64,000 nt of DNA from the NCBI GenBank assembly GCA_016708875.1, contig JADJFA010000004.1, positions 186,001 through 250,000 on the forward strand, in the 5' to 3' direction. Position numbers and translations under genes: made by a program. A model generated the notes under the pieces. It was not told the origin of the DNA, did not search any database, and was given only the letters and a program-made list of their open reading frames with translations. Source of the stretch: Lewinellaceae bacterium. GTDB taxonomy: Bacteria > Bacteroidota > Bacteroidia > Chitinophagales > Saprospiraceae. This document shows, one piece after another, positions 37,850 through 48,902 of this stretch (its first letter is position 1; every line of letters starts with the position of its first letter).

Positions 37850-40800
37850 TCATCTCAAAAGCGTCACATTGCCTTTCAAAAGATCAATATGGCCATCCTT
37901 ATATTCAGCTTCCAGGAGCCAAACAAACACCGCCGGATCACAGGGTTGACCTCGAAATGAACCATCCCAACCTCGTGTAGTGTCGTTTACTGAAAAATTA
38001 TGATCCTCGTAAATCAACTCGCCCCAGCGATCAAAAATTTTGAAAACCAACACTTTGCGCACTTGTTGGCTTTTGCCATGCACCACCAGCAAGTCGTTTT
38101 CGAAATCGCCATTGGGGGTAAAACCAGTTGGAACATACACCCCGCGTGGCTTTTCAACGGTCACCCTGATTTCATCTTTACCGGTACAGCCGTTTGCATC
38201 GGTGACTGTAAGATGATAGGTGTTTGTAGTAACGGGCTTCACCCAAATCGCTTCGCAATCAGGCAAATCTGCACAAAAAATACTGTCTACCAAGGCACTT
38301 CCCCAAACAAAAGTGGTAATGCCAACCGCGTTGTTCACCGTAGACGAAATCAATAAGCTGTCGCCCAAAATCAGGGTCGTGTCAAGACCAACTGTTAACT
38401 GAATCTGCGGCGGTTGACCGAGCATAGCCGCTGTGCTGGCAAGGCAACCGTTTGCATCACGTACTTGGAAATTGTATGCGCCAGCCCCCAACGCGAGAAA
38501 CACACCACTACCCACAAAAGGCCCAGCGTTAATGCTATATCTATAGGGAGTGGAACCACCTGAAGCAAGCAGCCGAATACGTCCATCCTGGCCTCCAAAA
38601 CATTCAGGTTCAGTCAATTCAACCGTGACGAGTAGCGCATCCGGCTGGGTGACATCCACCGAATCAGCAATAATGCAACCATTTACATCTGTCACCTGCA
38701 AGGCGTAATTACCAGCAACAAGACCCTGGATTTCAGCCGTTGTTGCATCGTTGTCCCATAGAAAAACATACCCGGGAGTGCCGCCAGTCACGGAAGTGTT
38801 CACAATCGCGTTACTATCCGAGGCACAAACCAGTGGCTGGACATCAAATGAAAGCACGAGCGGTTCAGGCTGCTGCACATTCGTTAAAACAACGGCCGTA
38901 CATCCTTTGGAATCTGTGGCCGTCACGCTATAATTGCCTGATGGAAGACTGTCTATTGATGGCGTCGTTTCATTGGTATTCCATTGGAAATTAACCGCAC
39001 CTACAGCATTTTGAACCCCAGTTACGGCTGCAGAACCATCAGAAAAGCCAAAGCATGAAACGTCCTCCACGGCCAATTGAACGGTGATTGCGGGAGGTTC
39101 TTCGACATTGAATTGATGGATTCCCATACAACCTTGAAAATCTGTCACGGTCAGGGTGTAATTCCCGGCTGAAAAACCACTAGCTACGGTGGAGTTGGGC
39201 GCCCCAGGCAAACTCCATTGGTAGTTGTATTGTGTTGAATCTCCCATGCCCAAGCCTCCTTCAATAAGCACAACTGCTACCACACCGTCAGCGTCGTTTG
39301 GACAGGTCGGAGGTGCATACGCAGTCAACACTTCAATGCTGTCCAATTCTTGAATAACAACGATTTGAGTTCCTGTACAACCTCTGGGGTCAGTAGCGGT
39401 CACGGTATAAAGTCCAATGGCCAGATTTGAAGCCCCGCCGCCTACCTGGCCATTACTCCAGTTAAAAGTAAACGGCGCACCATTGCTTCCGCTTGCAGAA
39501 ACAGCAGCATCACCATCGCTCTCCCCCCAGCACGCGAAGCGGGTTTGGGTGGCTGTCACCATCACCGTTGTCGTGGGTTGAATAATGAGTGCAAATGCCG
39601 TGGCAGTACATAGATTGGCATCGGTAACGGTCACAAAAAAGGTGCCCGCAGCCAGATTGGTGATGGTTTGGTTGGTACCCGCTCCACCCCAATTGTAGGT
39701 GTACGGCCCGACTCCTCCTGTTGGATTGGCTGTCGCAGTCCCATCGCCAAAGTTCAGACAGGACACATTTGTAACACTTGTCGTGACAGAAAGCTGGGTG
39801 GGTTGTAATACGGTGCTGGAGGTCGAAATGCTGCAACCATTTGCATCCGTAATGGTCACCATGTAGGTCCCCACCGGCAAATTTTGGGCCGTTGGGGTGA
39901 TTTTGCGCATTGCGTCGTTCCACAAATAATTGAGTGGCAATGTGCCACCCTGAACCTGAACCGTAATAGAGCCATCCGCCCCGCCAAAGCACATAACATG
40001 TTGAGGCACAATATCTACTACTGTAATTGTTTGCGGGCAATCAAGTGTATCGCTGAAATTTCTGACACAACCTGCCACGTCTGTTAAAGTCAAGTCATAT
40101 TGGCCACAGGGCAAATTTTGAAGGTCGGCAGAAGTACTTCCGTTACTCCATAGATATTGGTATGGCGCACTGCCGCCCGATACCTGGGAATTAATTGTGC
40201 CATCTTGTAGTCCCGAACAGGAAGGGGGAGTGCCATTCAATTGAACAACAATGGGCGTGGCTGCATCAATGACAACAGAATCCACTTCAATGCATCCATT
40301 TACATCTGACACCGTCAAGCGATAATTTCCAGGACAAAGGTTCGTTGCCATTTGCGTACCTGCCGGGATCGTATTGTCTTCCCAATCAAATTGATAGCCC
40401 CCTACCCCACCAGTAGCGTTTACGCTTGCTTGACCCAGGCAATCACCTGCACATATTTCCCCGGATACGTTTGTAAAGTTTAGGAACATTTCGGGCGGTG
40501 AAGTAACTGTAATCGCTGCCTGTATAGAGCATCCGTTGAAGTCTGTTACAATAACATTGTAATTTCCAGCACTGAGGTTGATGGCTTTTTGCACAGTTTG
40601 GCTCGCAGGGTCATTCCATTGATATTGGTAAGAAAGCGTTCCACCGGAGACAAAAACCGAGGCCATCCCATTGTTGCCCCCAAAGCAGGTAGCTAACTGC
40701 GATAATGTGCTGTCTACCAAAAACAAAGGCGGCTCAAGCACCGACACAAATGTGGTGGCCGAACACAGGTTTGCATCCGTTACGGTCACAAAATGAAAGT

Positions 40801-43800
40801 CCGCATCAAGATTGCTCGCATTGGCCATTGTAGAACCATTGTCCCAAAGATATTGATAAGGCATGGTGCCTCCTGAAACCATAATGCTCGCTCCGCCATC
40901 TGAAAGACCCGAACAGGAAACAGAATCTTGCGCTGCATTAAACACGTACGCCAAAGGCTCGGTCAATGTGAAAGCGCCGGAAGAGGTACAGCCGTTTGCA
41001 TCCGTTGCCGTTACTGTATAGCAGCCCGCAAAAAGATCGGTTTGAATAGCTCCACCAAGCGTCGGGCCTCCAAGACAATCTCGCCAGGCAAAAGCGATGC
41101 CGCCAGTGCCCCCTGTAGCCAAAGCGTTAAGGGTTCCGGAGTTGTCTCCATTGCACAAAACATGGGTACCTGAAGTCGTTAAATCTATGGGAGGAGGCGC
41201 GTTTATGGTAAAAAACAGGGTATCGCGGCAGCCAAGCGCATCCAATACAATAATGGTATGATTTCCCCCGAAAGTATATTGATAAAATCTCCATTCAAAA
41301 ACGGTGTAGGAATAGCATCCAAATAATAAAACACCGGGAAAGTCGCGTTGGAAACCGAAAGTATGGCTGATCCTGTGGTATCGTTTGCACAAGGCACATC
41401 GGTGGTTAAAAATACATTGGCAAACATGGTGCAACCCGGGAACACACTATTTGCATTTTGCACAGCCGGCAAGCAAGCGGTAGGACTGATACAGCGCACC
41501 GAAATATCCACGGACTGCCCCAAAGCAAGCCCTGAAACGATGTGCGAAAGCAAGCCATTATTGGGACTTTGCCAAGGCCCGCCGTCCACACTTACCTCGA
41601 ATCCAAGGGCTCCAGGAACAGCGTCCCATACCCAAGTCATGGTGCCTGCTCCGAGCTGAAAAACGATCAGACCGGTGGGCGCCGGGAAGAAATTGGCAAC
41701 GTTTACGATTGCAGTATCTGTATGGAGGCAGTTGTAGCTATCGGTTGCCGTCAACACATAAATGGTTGTATCTGTGGGCGTTGCAATGGGGGTTGGACAA
41801 TTTTGGCATGAAAGAGTAGCCGCATTATTCCAACTGTAGGTCACATTATTTTGGGTGTTAAATCCGATGCTCCACCATTTGACATTACCGAATTGAGCAG
41901 GCGCAAACCCGTCCGAAACCACCAGGCTCCAGTCGCCATTAACTTGCGCACCCGCCAGCACGTTCCAGTTTCCTTCCGGAATGTAAGTGCCGTTGAAGGG
42001 CGCGGCTTGACCCACAATGGGCAATGTAGCAGAAGGCGCGAAACAAGTGATTTTGTAATTATCGCCTGCCCCTCCATTACCGGTGGAAAGCATGAGTTGC
42101 TGCCCCCCAGGTGCGCGAAGGAAGATGTTGAGGTCTGCCGCAAAATCCGTTTCGATGTCCATGCATACCGAAGTGATTTGCTGAATTGGATTGGTCAAAA
42201 AGTTGATTCCCAAACTATTAACCGCCACCGGAGAAAGGTATGGATTGGCATGTGGGTGATTGGCATTTCCAAGGAGATAGTCTGGATATGCTTCAAAACG
42301 AACCTCCTGAGTAATTGGCGCAAGCGAAGTAGCATTAAATGGCACGGGTTCCCCGACGCAAATACTGGTGTCTTTTAACGTAGGGAAATTGGTGGCGCAT
42401 ACATAACAATCGGGGTGCGTGGGCGGTAGAACGGCAACGCTCACAAGGGTATCCCAGGAACAACCAAATTCGTCGTTGACCGTGAAAGTATAACCTGCAG
42501 TTCCAGCATTTTGCGGTGAAGCCCCGATACTGTCAGAAGTTGCATAGAAGATAGAGGGATGATTGCTCCAATTCCAGCTCAAAAACGCGGGGGTAAAAGT
42601 TTCGATATTTGGATAAATCGCGTCTTGAAATTTCAAGGACCAATTGAATATATAGCCATTGTCGGCAGGCCAGAGGTCCACTAACTCCTATCGTCCACTC
42701 GCCATTGAGCGGGCATCCGAGCAAATTACTGATAGGGTCAAAAGTGCTGTAATCTCCTGGCGGTAGCGTGCCAGAGCCTCCCAGGGTAGTGTTCGCATAC
42801 TCAATCCAAGTAGGGTTGGGTGCATTGGGTGTCCAACAATAGTCATAGCCGAGACCAGGCACAGGGTTGAAATTGTCGTTGTCATTGGGTTCGCCAAGGA
42901 AAACTTCGTTCCCAATATTGCCCGGGTGGTCGTGCAGGATAATGCTTTGTCCACTTGGACAAGTGAGCGTGATTTCGATGTCGCGCATCCACGAATGTTC
43001 TATCGTGACGCAGATGCTTTCCAGGTCATTGGCGTTCACCAATATCTGTCCGGGCGAAAATTCCGTGAAAAAAATGCTGGTTTCATATAGTTCACCTGTG
43101 CCATCAGGCAAGGGAAGAGAGTCAGAGCGACTGGATTCCACATCAAAAGAAGCAGGAATGGGCGTAACCGAAAGTGTCGTGCCAGTTAAAGTGGAATCCA
43201 CCGTCGCACTCAAATTCAGCGTGTCGCCTGCACAAATTTGGGCCACAGCAGCCAAATCAAAATTCGGCCTATGTGCTACCCTTATCCGTTGACTGATGAG
43301 GTTGCTGTTGCGGCATCCCAATGTGTCGGTCAGCAAGAGTTGAACATAATACCCACCAGGAACGTCAAATCGGTGGGACGTACTGGGGCCGTATGCAATG
43401 CCGCCATCGCCAAAATTCCATTCGAATGTGGTGGTAAAATCCGACTGCGTATAGGCAAAATTGTTTTGCGGGTAAATGCCTGCTCCATTAAAAAACACCC
43501 GCTCGCCAGGACAAATATCAATCCAGCCCGTATCAGCGGGGACAATTATTGGGTTGGTAGAAACAAGGTCAGCCAAAACCGTCTGACAAGAGGCCACACA
43601 GGAAATCGCTGCTGTCCATCCAACACCAGTTCCACTTCCATCAGATTGAAAAGTCACTGTAATACAGCCACTTGGGTTGGTAGCTGTGGCCTGCACCACA
43701 AAGGGTTGTCCTGCGGGATAATCGGAAGCACAAGAAAGCAAAGGTGCAGCAGCAGTCGGGCCATCATAGAAACAGAGTACATCACCTGCAGTCAAATCAG

Positions 43801-44011
43801 CCCCGGAAAAACTGAGTCGCACGTGTGTGCCACCTGAACCATCGGAACAGATAGTGGTGTTGAAATTTTGGTTGTTGCCATAATTGCTCAATGGCCCCCC
43901 TGAATCATAAAACGTCCCACTACAAGTAGTAATGGGCGAGCCATTCATCAGGTAGTTCTGTGCAGGGAGCAGCCCGGGGAGGAGTAAAATGAAGGCGAGT
44001 AGTCTTTTCAT
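37850..44011 (-). CDS. Giant SprB-repeat surface protein with type B C-terminal domain (two frameshifts)
   Basis: Joined, this is about 2,050 residues. The order is signal peptide (MKRLLAFILLLPGLLPAQ), a CUB-like domain (SGTFYDSGGPLSNYGNNQN), a PKD domain (FEWNFGDGGIAYG), two P-domain-like modules (SICVTIEHSWMRDIEITLTC and SVCMDIETDFAADLNIFLRA), about fourteen SprB repeats (pattern GYxVTVTDxNGCxxxxSV...VxCFGxxDGxAxVxxxGG), then the type B domain (VYVPTGFTPNGDFEN...FKIFDRWGELIYED). It is likely exported by the type IX system and surface-bound, as in SprB adhesins used in gliding or biofilm. Shifts: one extra base at 42678-42679 (VSDLWPADNGYIFNW restored) and one missing T at 41284-41287 (GDFYQYTFGGNHTIIV restored). 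The start at 44011 is chosen over 44032 because the signal peptide begins there. Confidence 0.88.
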
Positions 44012-44226
44012 GTTATCGGTTTGAGATGGCAAAAATGAGGAAATTGCTGCTCAACCTTTCTGTACTTTCACAAAATTTGCGCTAAGGGTGCCCACTTTCT
44101 TTTTAGAGACACGCACATGTGTGAATAATGCAACTTCTTTATTGAATTGTGTAACGCCCTCGAAAACAGCTCGTCGCACCTTTGCTGCTACACAATAAGA
44201 CAAGTTTTAACTAAATTTACTGCAAA

Positions 44227-44832
44227 TTGAAAAATCTACTACTTACCTCCGCTTTTGTGCTTTGTGGCATATCCATTGCGAACTCACAAGAGTTTTCTCT
44301 GGGACCTACACTCGGCATCAACAATTCCTGGATAGAGGATATACCTGGTGATACCAAGAGCTTGATTGGCCTAAATGCTGGCATCACCCTTGTATACAGT
44401 ACCGAAGAACATTGGGGCATAGGGCTGGATCTCAAATTTTCCGGCGAAGGCGTGAAAACCGAGCTGCGTGGTGAAACCGCAAATAGCCGCATTAACTATG
44501 TCCGTGCCCCACTCAAAATAATTTATTTCTTCAATGAATTCGGCAATGACTTCCGCCCAAAAATATACCTCGGGCCATCTTTAGGCATTTTGGCCGGAGG
44601 AGAAACGGAGGTGATTTTACCGGCTGGAACCGCCAAATTTGACTCCAAAGACTTGTATGAAGACGTTGACTTTGGATTGACTTTTGGCACAGGTTTCAAC
44701 TACCGTGTTGCTCCAGGAACTTGGCTCAATGTTGACTTAGCTTATGGGCACGGCATTTCTGATATTGCCAAAAATGGCGAGGCATACAACAGAACGCTAA
44801 GCCTAAACGTAGGGGTTGCTTGGGGGCTCTAA
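44227..44832 (+). CDS. Outer-membrane beta-barrel protein (porin family), TTG start
   Basis: The 201 residues have a signal peptide (LLLTSAFVLCGISIANSQ) and then alternating strands ending TLSLNVGVAWGL, the pattern of small eight-stranded barrels (OMP_b-brl type). The frame begins with TTG at 44227 and I see no in-frame ATG that keeps the signal peptide. A canonical terminator follows. Function unknown. Confidence 0.8.
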   Translation: MKNLLLTSAFVLCGISIANSQEFSLGPTLGINNSWIEDIPGDTKSLIGLNAGITLVYSTEEHWGIGLDLKFSGEGVKTELRGETANSRINYVRAPLKIIYFFNEFGNDFRPKIYLGPSLGILAGGETEVILPAGTAKFDSKDLYEDVDFGLTFGTGFNYRVAPGTWLNVDLAYGHGISDIAKNGEAYNRTLSLNVGVAWGL

Positions 44833-44866
44833 ATCAGCATTCGATCTGCTTCACAAAAAATATTTA

Positions 44867-44910
44867 GGAGCGCCACATAGTTTATGCTGTGTGGCGCTCT
44901 TTCTTTTGTT
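44867..44910 (+). terminator. Intrinsic terminator of the barrel gene
   Basis: GAGCGCCACA-N11-TGTGGCGCTC is followed by TTTCTTTTGTTT, about 35 bases after the stop. Confidence 0.88.
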
Positions 44911-44962
44911 TCAATTTTTGTCCATTATCCTGAATGCAGCCACGGTATTTCAGCAAAAAATC

Positions 44963-44970
44963 TACTTTTG
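44963..44970 (+). promoter_or_regulatory. Candidate -7 box TACTTTTG for gap
   Basis: It is a TAnnTTTG match about 68 bases before the gap start, right after the preceding terminator. Confidence 0.45.
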
Positions 44971-45037
44971 CGCTGCCTTTCCAGATACTGCCACCGCTTT
45001 TGTATTTTCCATTCACAGTTTCAAACACAACCTAAAA

Positions 45038-46030
45038 ATGACTAAAAAACGCATCGCCATCAACGGCTTTGGCCGTATCGGTCGTCTGACTTTTCGCAAT
45101 CTGGTTAAAGACCCCAATGTCGAAGTGGTGGCAATCAACGACCTTACGGATAACCACACCCTCGCGCACTTGCTGAAATACGATACCATGCAAGGCCGCT
45201 TCGAAGGCACAGTGAGTGCTGATGAAAATAGCATTACGGTCAATGGCACCAAAATCGCTGCATTGGCTGTGAAAAACCCAGCCGAACTTCCATGGGCTGC
45301 CATGAAAGTGGACGTAGTGCTCGAATGTACGGGCATATTCCTTGACAAAGAAAAAGCAGGATTACACCTCCAAGCGGGTGCAAAACGTGTCATCTTATCC
45401 GCCCCCCCTAAGTCCGATGACGTACCTACCTTCGTAATCGGCGCCAATGCCGATAAGATCAAGGATACAGACACCATTATCTCCAACGCCAGTTGTACCA
45501 CCAACTGCCTCGTGCCGATGATTATGGTTTTGGACAAAGCTTTTGGCGTAGAGCAGTTCTTTATGAACACCATCCACGCTTACACAGCAGACCAGAACCT
45601 GCAAGACGGCCCGCACCGAGACCTTCGCCGGGCTCGCGCTGCAGCGCAGAATATTGTCCCTACAACCACAGGCGCTGCCAAGGCCGTCATCACTGTACTC
45701 CCACACCTGGAAGGTAAAATCGCCGCACATTCTCTCCGGGTACCGGTCGCTACTGGCTCCCTAACAGACTGTGTTTGTGTTATCAAAAAAACCGCCACCG
45801 TAGAGGAAATTAATGCCGCCTTCAAAGCTGCCGCAGATGGTCATTTGAAAGGCATTGTGGAGTATAATACCGATGAAATCGTGTCCAGCGACATCGTCCG
45901 CAATACACACTCCGTTATTTTTGACGCACCATTGACACAGGTAAATGGCAACACCTGCCGTATCGTAGGTTGGTATGACAACGAGGCTGGTTATTCGGCT
46001 CGTTTGGCACAATTGTGCGCGATGGTGTGA
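45038..46030 (+). CDS. gap: Glyceraldehyde-3-phosphate dehydrogenase
   Basis: This intact 330-residue protein has NAD-binding INGFGRIGRLTFRN, the catalytic Cys in SNASCTTNCL, His in NTIHAYT and the C-terminal RIVGWYDNEAGYS. It oxidises glyceraldehyde-3-phosphate in glycolysis. The frame is open from 44816, but the family N-terminus begins at MTKKRIAINGFG, so 45038 is the start. pgk follows on the same strand, separated only by a long hairpin. Confidence 0.97.
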   Translation: MTKKRIAINGFGRIGRLTFRNLVKDPNVEVVAINDLTDNHTLAHLLKYDTMQGRFEGTVSADENSITVNGTKIAALAVKNPAELPWAAMKVDVVLECTGIFLDKEKAGLHLQAGAKRVILSAPPKSDDVPTFVIGANADKIKDTDTIISNASCTTNCLVPMIMVLDKAFGVEQFFMNTIHAYTADQNLQDGPHRDLRRARAAAQNIVPTTTGAAKAVITVLPHLEGKIAAHSLRVPVATGSLTDCVCVIKKTATVEEINAAFKAAADGHLKGIVEYNTDEIVSSDIVRNTHSVIFDAPLTQVNGNTCRIVGWYDNEAGYSARLAQLCAMV

Positions 46031-46031
46031 T

Positions 46032-46135
46032 TTTCTGGTGATTTGGTTATCTGGTGATTTGGTTATTCGAGCACCCAAGCTTGGCAACTCAAATCCCCAA
46101 ATAACCAAATCAACAAATAACCAAATCAACAGAAA
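46032..46135. repeat. Long inverted repeat between gap and pgk (36-nt arms, GATTTGGTTAT units)
   Basis: The arms 46032-46067 and 46100-46135 pair except at about four positions. The unit is (T)CTGGTGATTTGGTTAT. The loop contains CCCAAGCTTGG, the word seen in the hairpin at 21388. It fills the gap, ending two bases before the pgk ATG. Confidence 0.92.
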
Positions 46136-46137
46136 TT

Positions 46138-47341
46138 ATGAAACTCAATTTCAAAGACAAAAAAGCCCTCATCCGGGTGGACTTCAATGTTCCGCTCGAC
46201 AAGGAATACAAGATCACAGACGACACCCGCATCCGCGAGGCGGTGCCCACCATCAGACATATTCTGGATCAAGGCGGTTCGGCCATTCTGATGTCGCACC
46301 TTGGTCGCCCGCTGGAAAAACTAAATGCCGACGGTAGTATCAATAAGCAGAAATTCACGCTGATGCATTTGGTAAAGCATTTGCGTAAAAAATTAAAGGC
46401 CAAAGTCCATTTTGCCGATGACTGCGTGGGCAAACAAGCCGTAAAAAAAGCCGCAGCGCTCAAACCCGGTGAAGTTTTATTGTTGGAAAACACCCGTTTC
46501 CATCCCGAAGAAGAGGCTGGGGAATGAGGCTTTTGCAAAAAAACTTGCAGCACTGGGCGAAATCTATGTCAACGATGCCTTTGGCACTGCGCACCGTGCA
46601 CATGCTAGCACAACCGTGGTAGCGCACTTTTTTGACAAAAATCACAAGACTTTCGGGTTCCTCATGGAACGCGAAATCGAGAACGCAACCCGCGCGATGA
46701 AAACCCCGGCCAAACCAGTAACCTGTGTCACCGGAGGCTCGAAGGTCAGCGACAAAATCATGTTGTTGGAAACTTTTCTGGACTACGCTGACAACATCCT
46801 GATCGGCGGCGCAATGGCATATACTTTCTTTTTGGCAAAAAAAGGCGCCGTTGGCAATTCTTTGGTGGAAGCCGACAAATTGAAAACCGCCCTTGAATTC
46901 TTGAAAAAAGCCCGGGCAGCTGGCGTAAAAGTGCTGCTTCCTAAGGATTCCGTTTGTGGCGACAAGTTTGCTGCGGACGCAAAAGTTCAAATTTTTCCAA
47001 GCAATCAAATACCTGATGGTTGGATGGGATTGGACATCGGCCCATCAGCAGCCAAGTCATTTGCATCCGTAATCCGTAAGAGCAAAACGGTGATCTGGAA
47101 CGGCCCAATGGGCGTTTTTGAAATGCCTGCTTTCGCTGAAGGCACGAAAGTCGTGGCGAAAGCTTGCGCTTCGGCCACTAAAAAAGGAGCATTCACAATG
47201 GTGGGCGGCGGCGATTCGGTGGCTGCTGTCAATCAGCTCAAACTCGCAAAAAAAGTGAGCTTCGTCAGCACGGGAGGCGGGGCGATGCTTGAGTTTTTAG
47301 AAGGAAAGGAATTGCCGGGTATCAAGGCGATTCAAAGTTAA
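46138..47341 (+). CDS. pgk: Phosphoglycerate kinase (one frameshift)
   Basis: Joined, this is about 400 residues, the usual length. Substrate motifs are VDFNVPLD, SHLGRP and LENTRFHPEE; the nucleotide-binding C-terminal domain has VTGGSKVSDK, IGGAMAYTF, WNGPMGVFE and GGGDSVAA. It makes ATP from 1,3-bisphosphoglycerate, directly downstream of gap in glycolysis. One extra G in the G4 run at 46519-46522 breaks the frame; removing it gives EEEAGNEAFAKKLA. Open pieces are 46138-46527 and 46469-47341. Confidence 0.96.
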
Positions 47342-47426
47342 TAAACCACATAGTTCACATAGCACACATAGTTTCTAACCTGTTGGTTTTCAAAACTATG
47401 TGTGCTATGTGAACTATGTGGTTTAT
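47341..47426. repeat. Perfect 34-bp inverted repeat of CACATAG units spanning a convergent junction
   Basis: The arms 47341-47374 and 47393-47426 are exact complements around an 18-nt loop, built of (NN)CACATAG units. The outer bases are the last base of the pgk stop and of the converging cotH stop. Confidence 0.97.
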
Positions 47427-48885
47427 CATTCCACCTTAAAAAACTCAAAAGAAGCCCTCTCCGGCAGTGTTGCAGCCCCCTCCTCTCCTTCTGCAGCGAT
47501 ATACCATTGTTTCACGCGGCTTGCATCTAAAAGGGAGGTGAAAACACCATCAGCCGCAGTGGCGTCTCCATTGGTGCCATCATCAAAAAATGCAGTCCGT
47601 GAAAAAGCAAACTGCCGATCCGCCCTGTAATAAAGCCAGCCGCCACGGGTGGCATTTGTCAGCTTGCTCGTAATCTTGATTTTCTCTCCTTCTTTGGTAG
47701 CTTTTGCCTCTGCGATCGTGAAGTCCGCCAAGGAATAAAGCTTGAGTGAATCAGCCTTCACCCAAGGCTCAATTTCTTTCGTCATGGCTTGCGCACGGGT
47801 GAGCAATAGTCCGTTTGACAGAAAGTCATTGGTGATTGTACGAAGGTGAGCAACATAGGTTTTGCGATAAAGCGGGTTTTTCAAAAGTTTGGAAATCAAT
47901 GGGCGGCGCAGGTTTTCAAACTCAGCAAAGGGCGAATACTGAATGAGTTGCTCATCTGTCATTTCTTGGAATGAAAAATCGCGACGCCAGCCACCAAACG
48001 ACATATTTAAGTCCCAAATAATTGGGTGAGCAACATGCAGGAGTCAAACCAAAGGTAGTAGTTGTGCGAAAGCGACCCGTTATAACTGTCCAAATTGACA
48101 AGCGCGTTGTTGATAGCAAGCATCCAAAGCGTTTGATCCACATCTAACACAGACTCAATTTTCTCTGGTGTTTTATTCAACACTTTGATAAGATTCAGCA
48201 GGAATTTCCATGCCGCCGGGTCGTCTACTTCATAAAAGGCGTCGTAGCAACCAGCATTGTCATTAAGGTAAACAAGCGAAGCATTTTCACCTTTTGGACA
48301 GCCGGTTTGGCTTCTTACCCGTTTCCAGTTATCGGGATCGCATTTAATGATATGGCCGCCCTCTGCTCCAAAGTGTTTTTTGATAAAACGCTCATCCACA
48401 GACTCTGAATTGGTGTAAAGCCCCCAGTATTTATTGTTCAAATAAACCCTGGTAAAGTTGCATTGGGGAGCGGGCATATATTTTCTGATCACCTCATAGG
48501 TCAGGGGGTCGCGTAGAAAGCTGGGATCCAGAAAAGCATTTGAAAGTTTGATAGCGTTTTGGCCACCTTTTAAGAGTTGATCTTTCTTTTTATAGTCCAG
48601 CTTGATGTTGAGCGGAAGTTTCTTCAGCGTTTCATTTCGCGTTCGAAAATAGGAGCTGTTGCCCTTATAACGCACCCCAACGCTGTCGAATCGCTGCCCA
48701 TTCACCCAGGCAGTGGCAACAAGTCTTGCTTCAGGATTTGCCTTTTTTAAGGAGTCCAGTTTTACGTCCCAGCTCTTTTGGGGAAATTCAATGCGCACTT
48801 CCTGTACCCCGCCACCAAAAAAATCTTGGGCGGAAACACTTGAACAGCAGGCCATTATGAAGGAGAAAAGGAGGGTGTTTCTCAT
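47426..48885 (-). CDS. CotH-family protein, first copy (one frameshift)
   Basis: Joined, this is about 486 residues. A signal peptide (LLFSFIMACCSSVSAQ) precedes a CotH-like domain: EVRIEFPQKSWDVKLDSL, VGVRYKGNSSYF, KLPLNIKLDY, QNAIKLSNAFLDPSFLRDPL, LDVDQTLWMLAINNALVNLDSY and IIWDLNMSFGG. Comparison with the second copy shows one base missing at 48040-48041. Restoring it joins NYYLWFDS to HVAHPIIWDLNMSFG. CotH proteins are atypical kinases in spore formers; in Bacteroidota they are exported proteins of unknown role. A C-terminal beta-rich part follows the CotH core. Confidence 0.85.
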
Positions 48886-48902
48886 AGTTTTGCAACGCGG
48901 AT

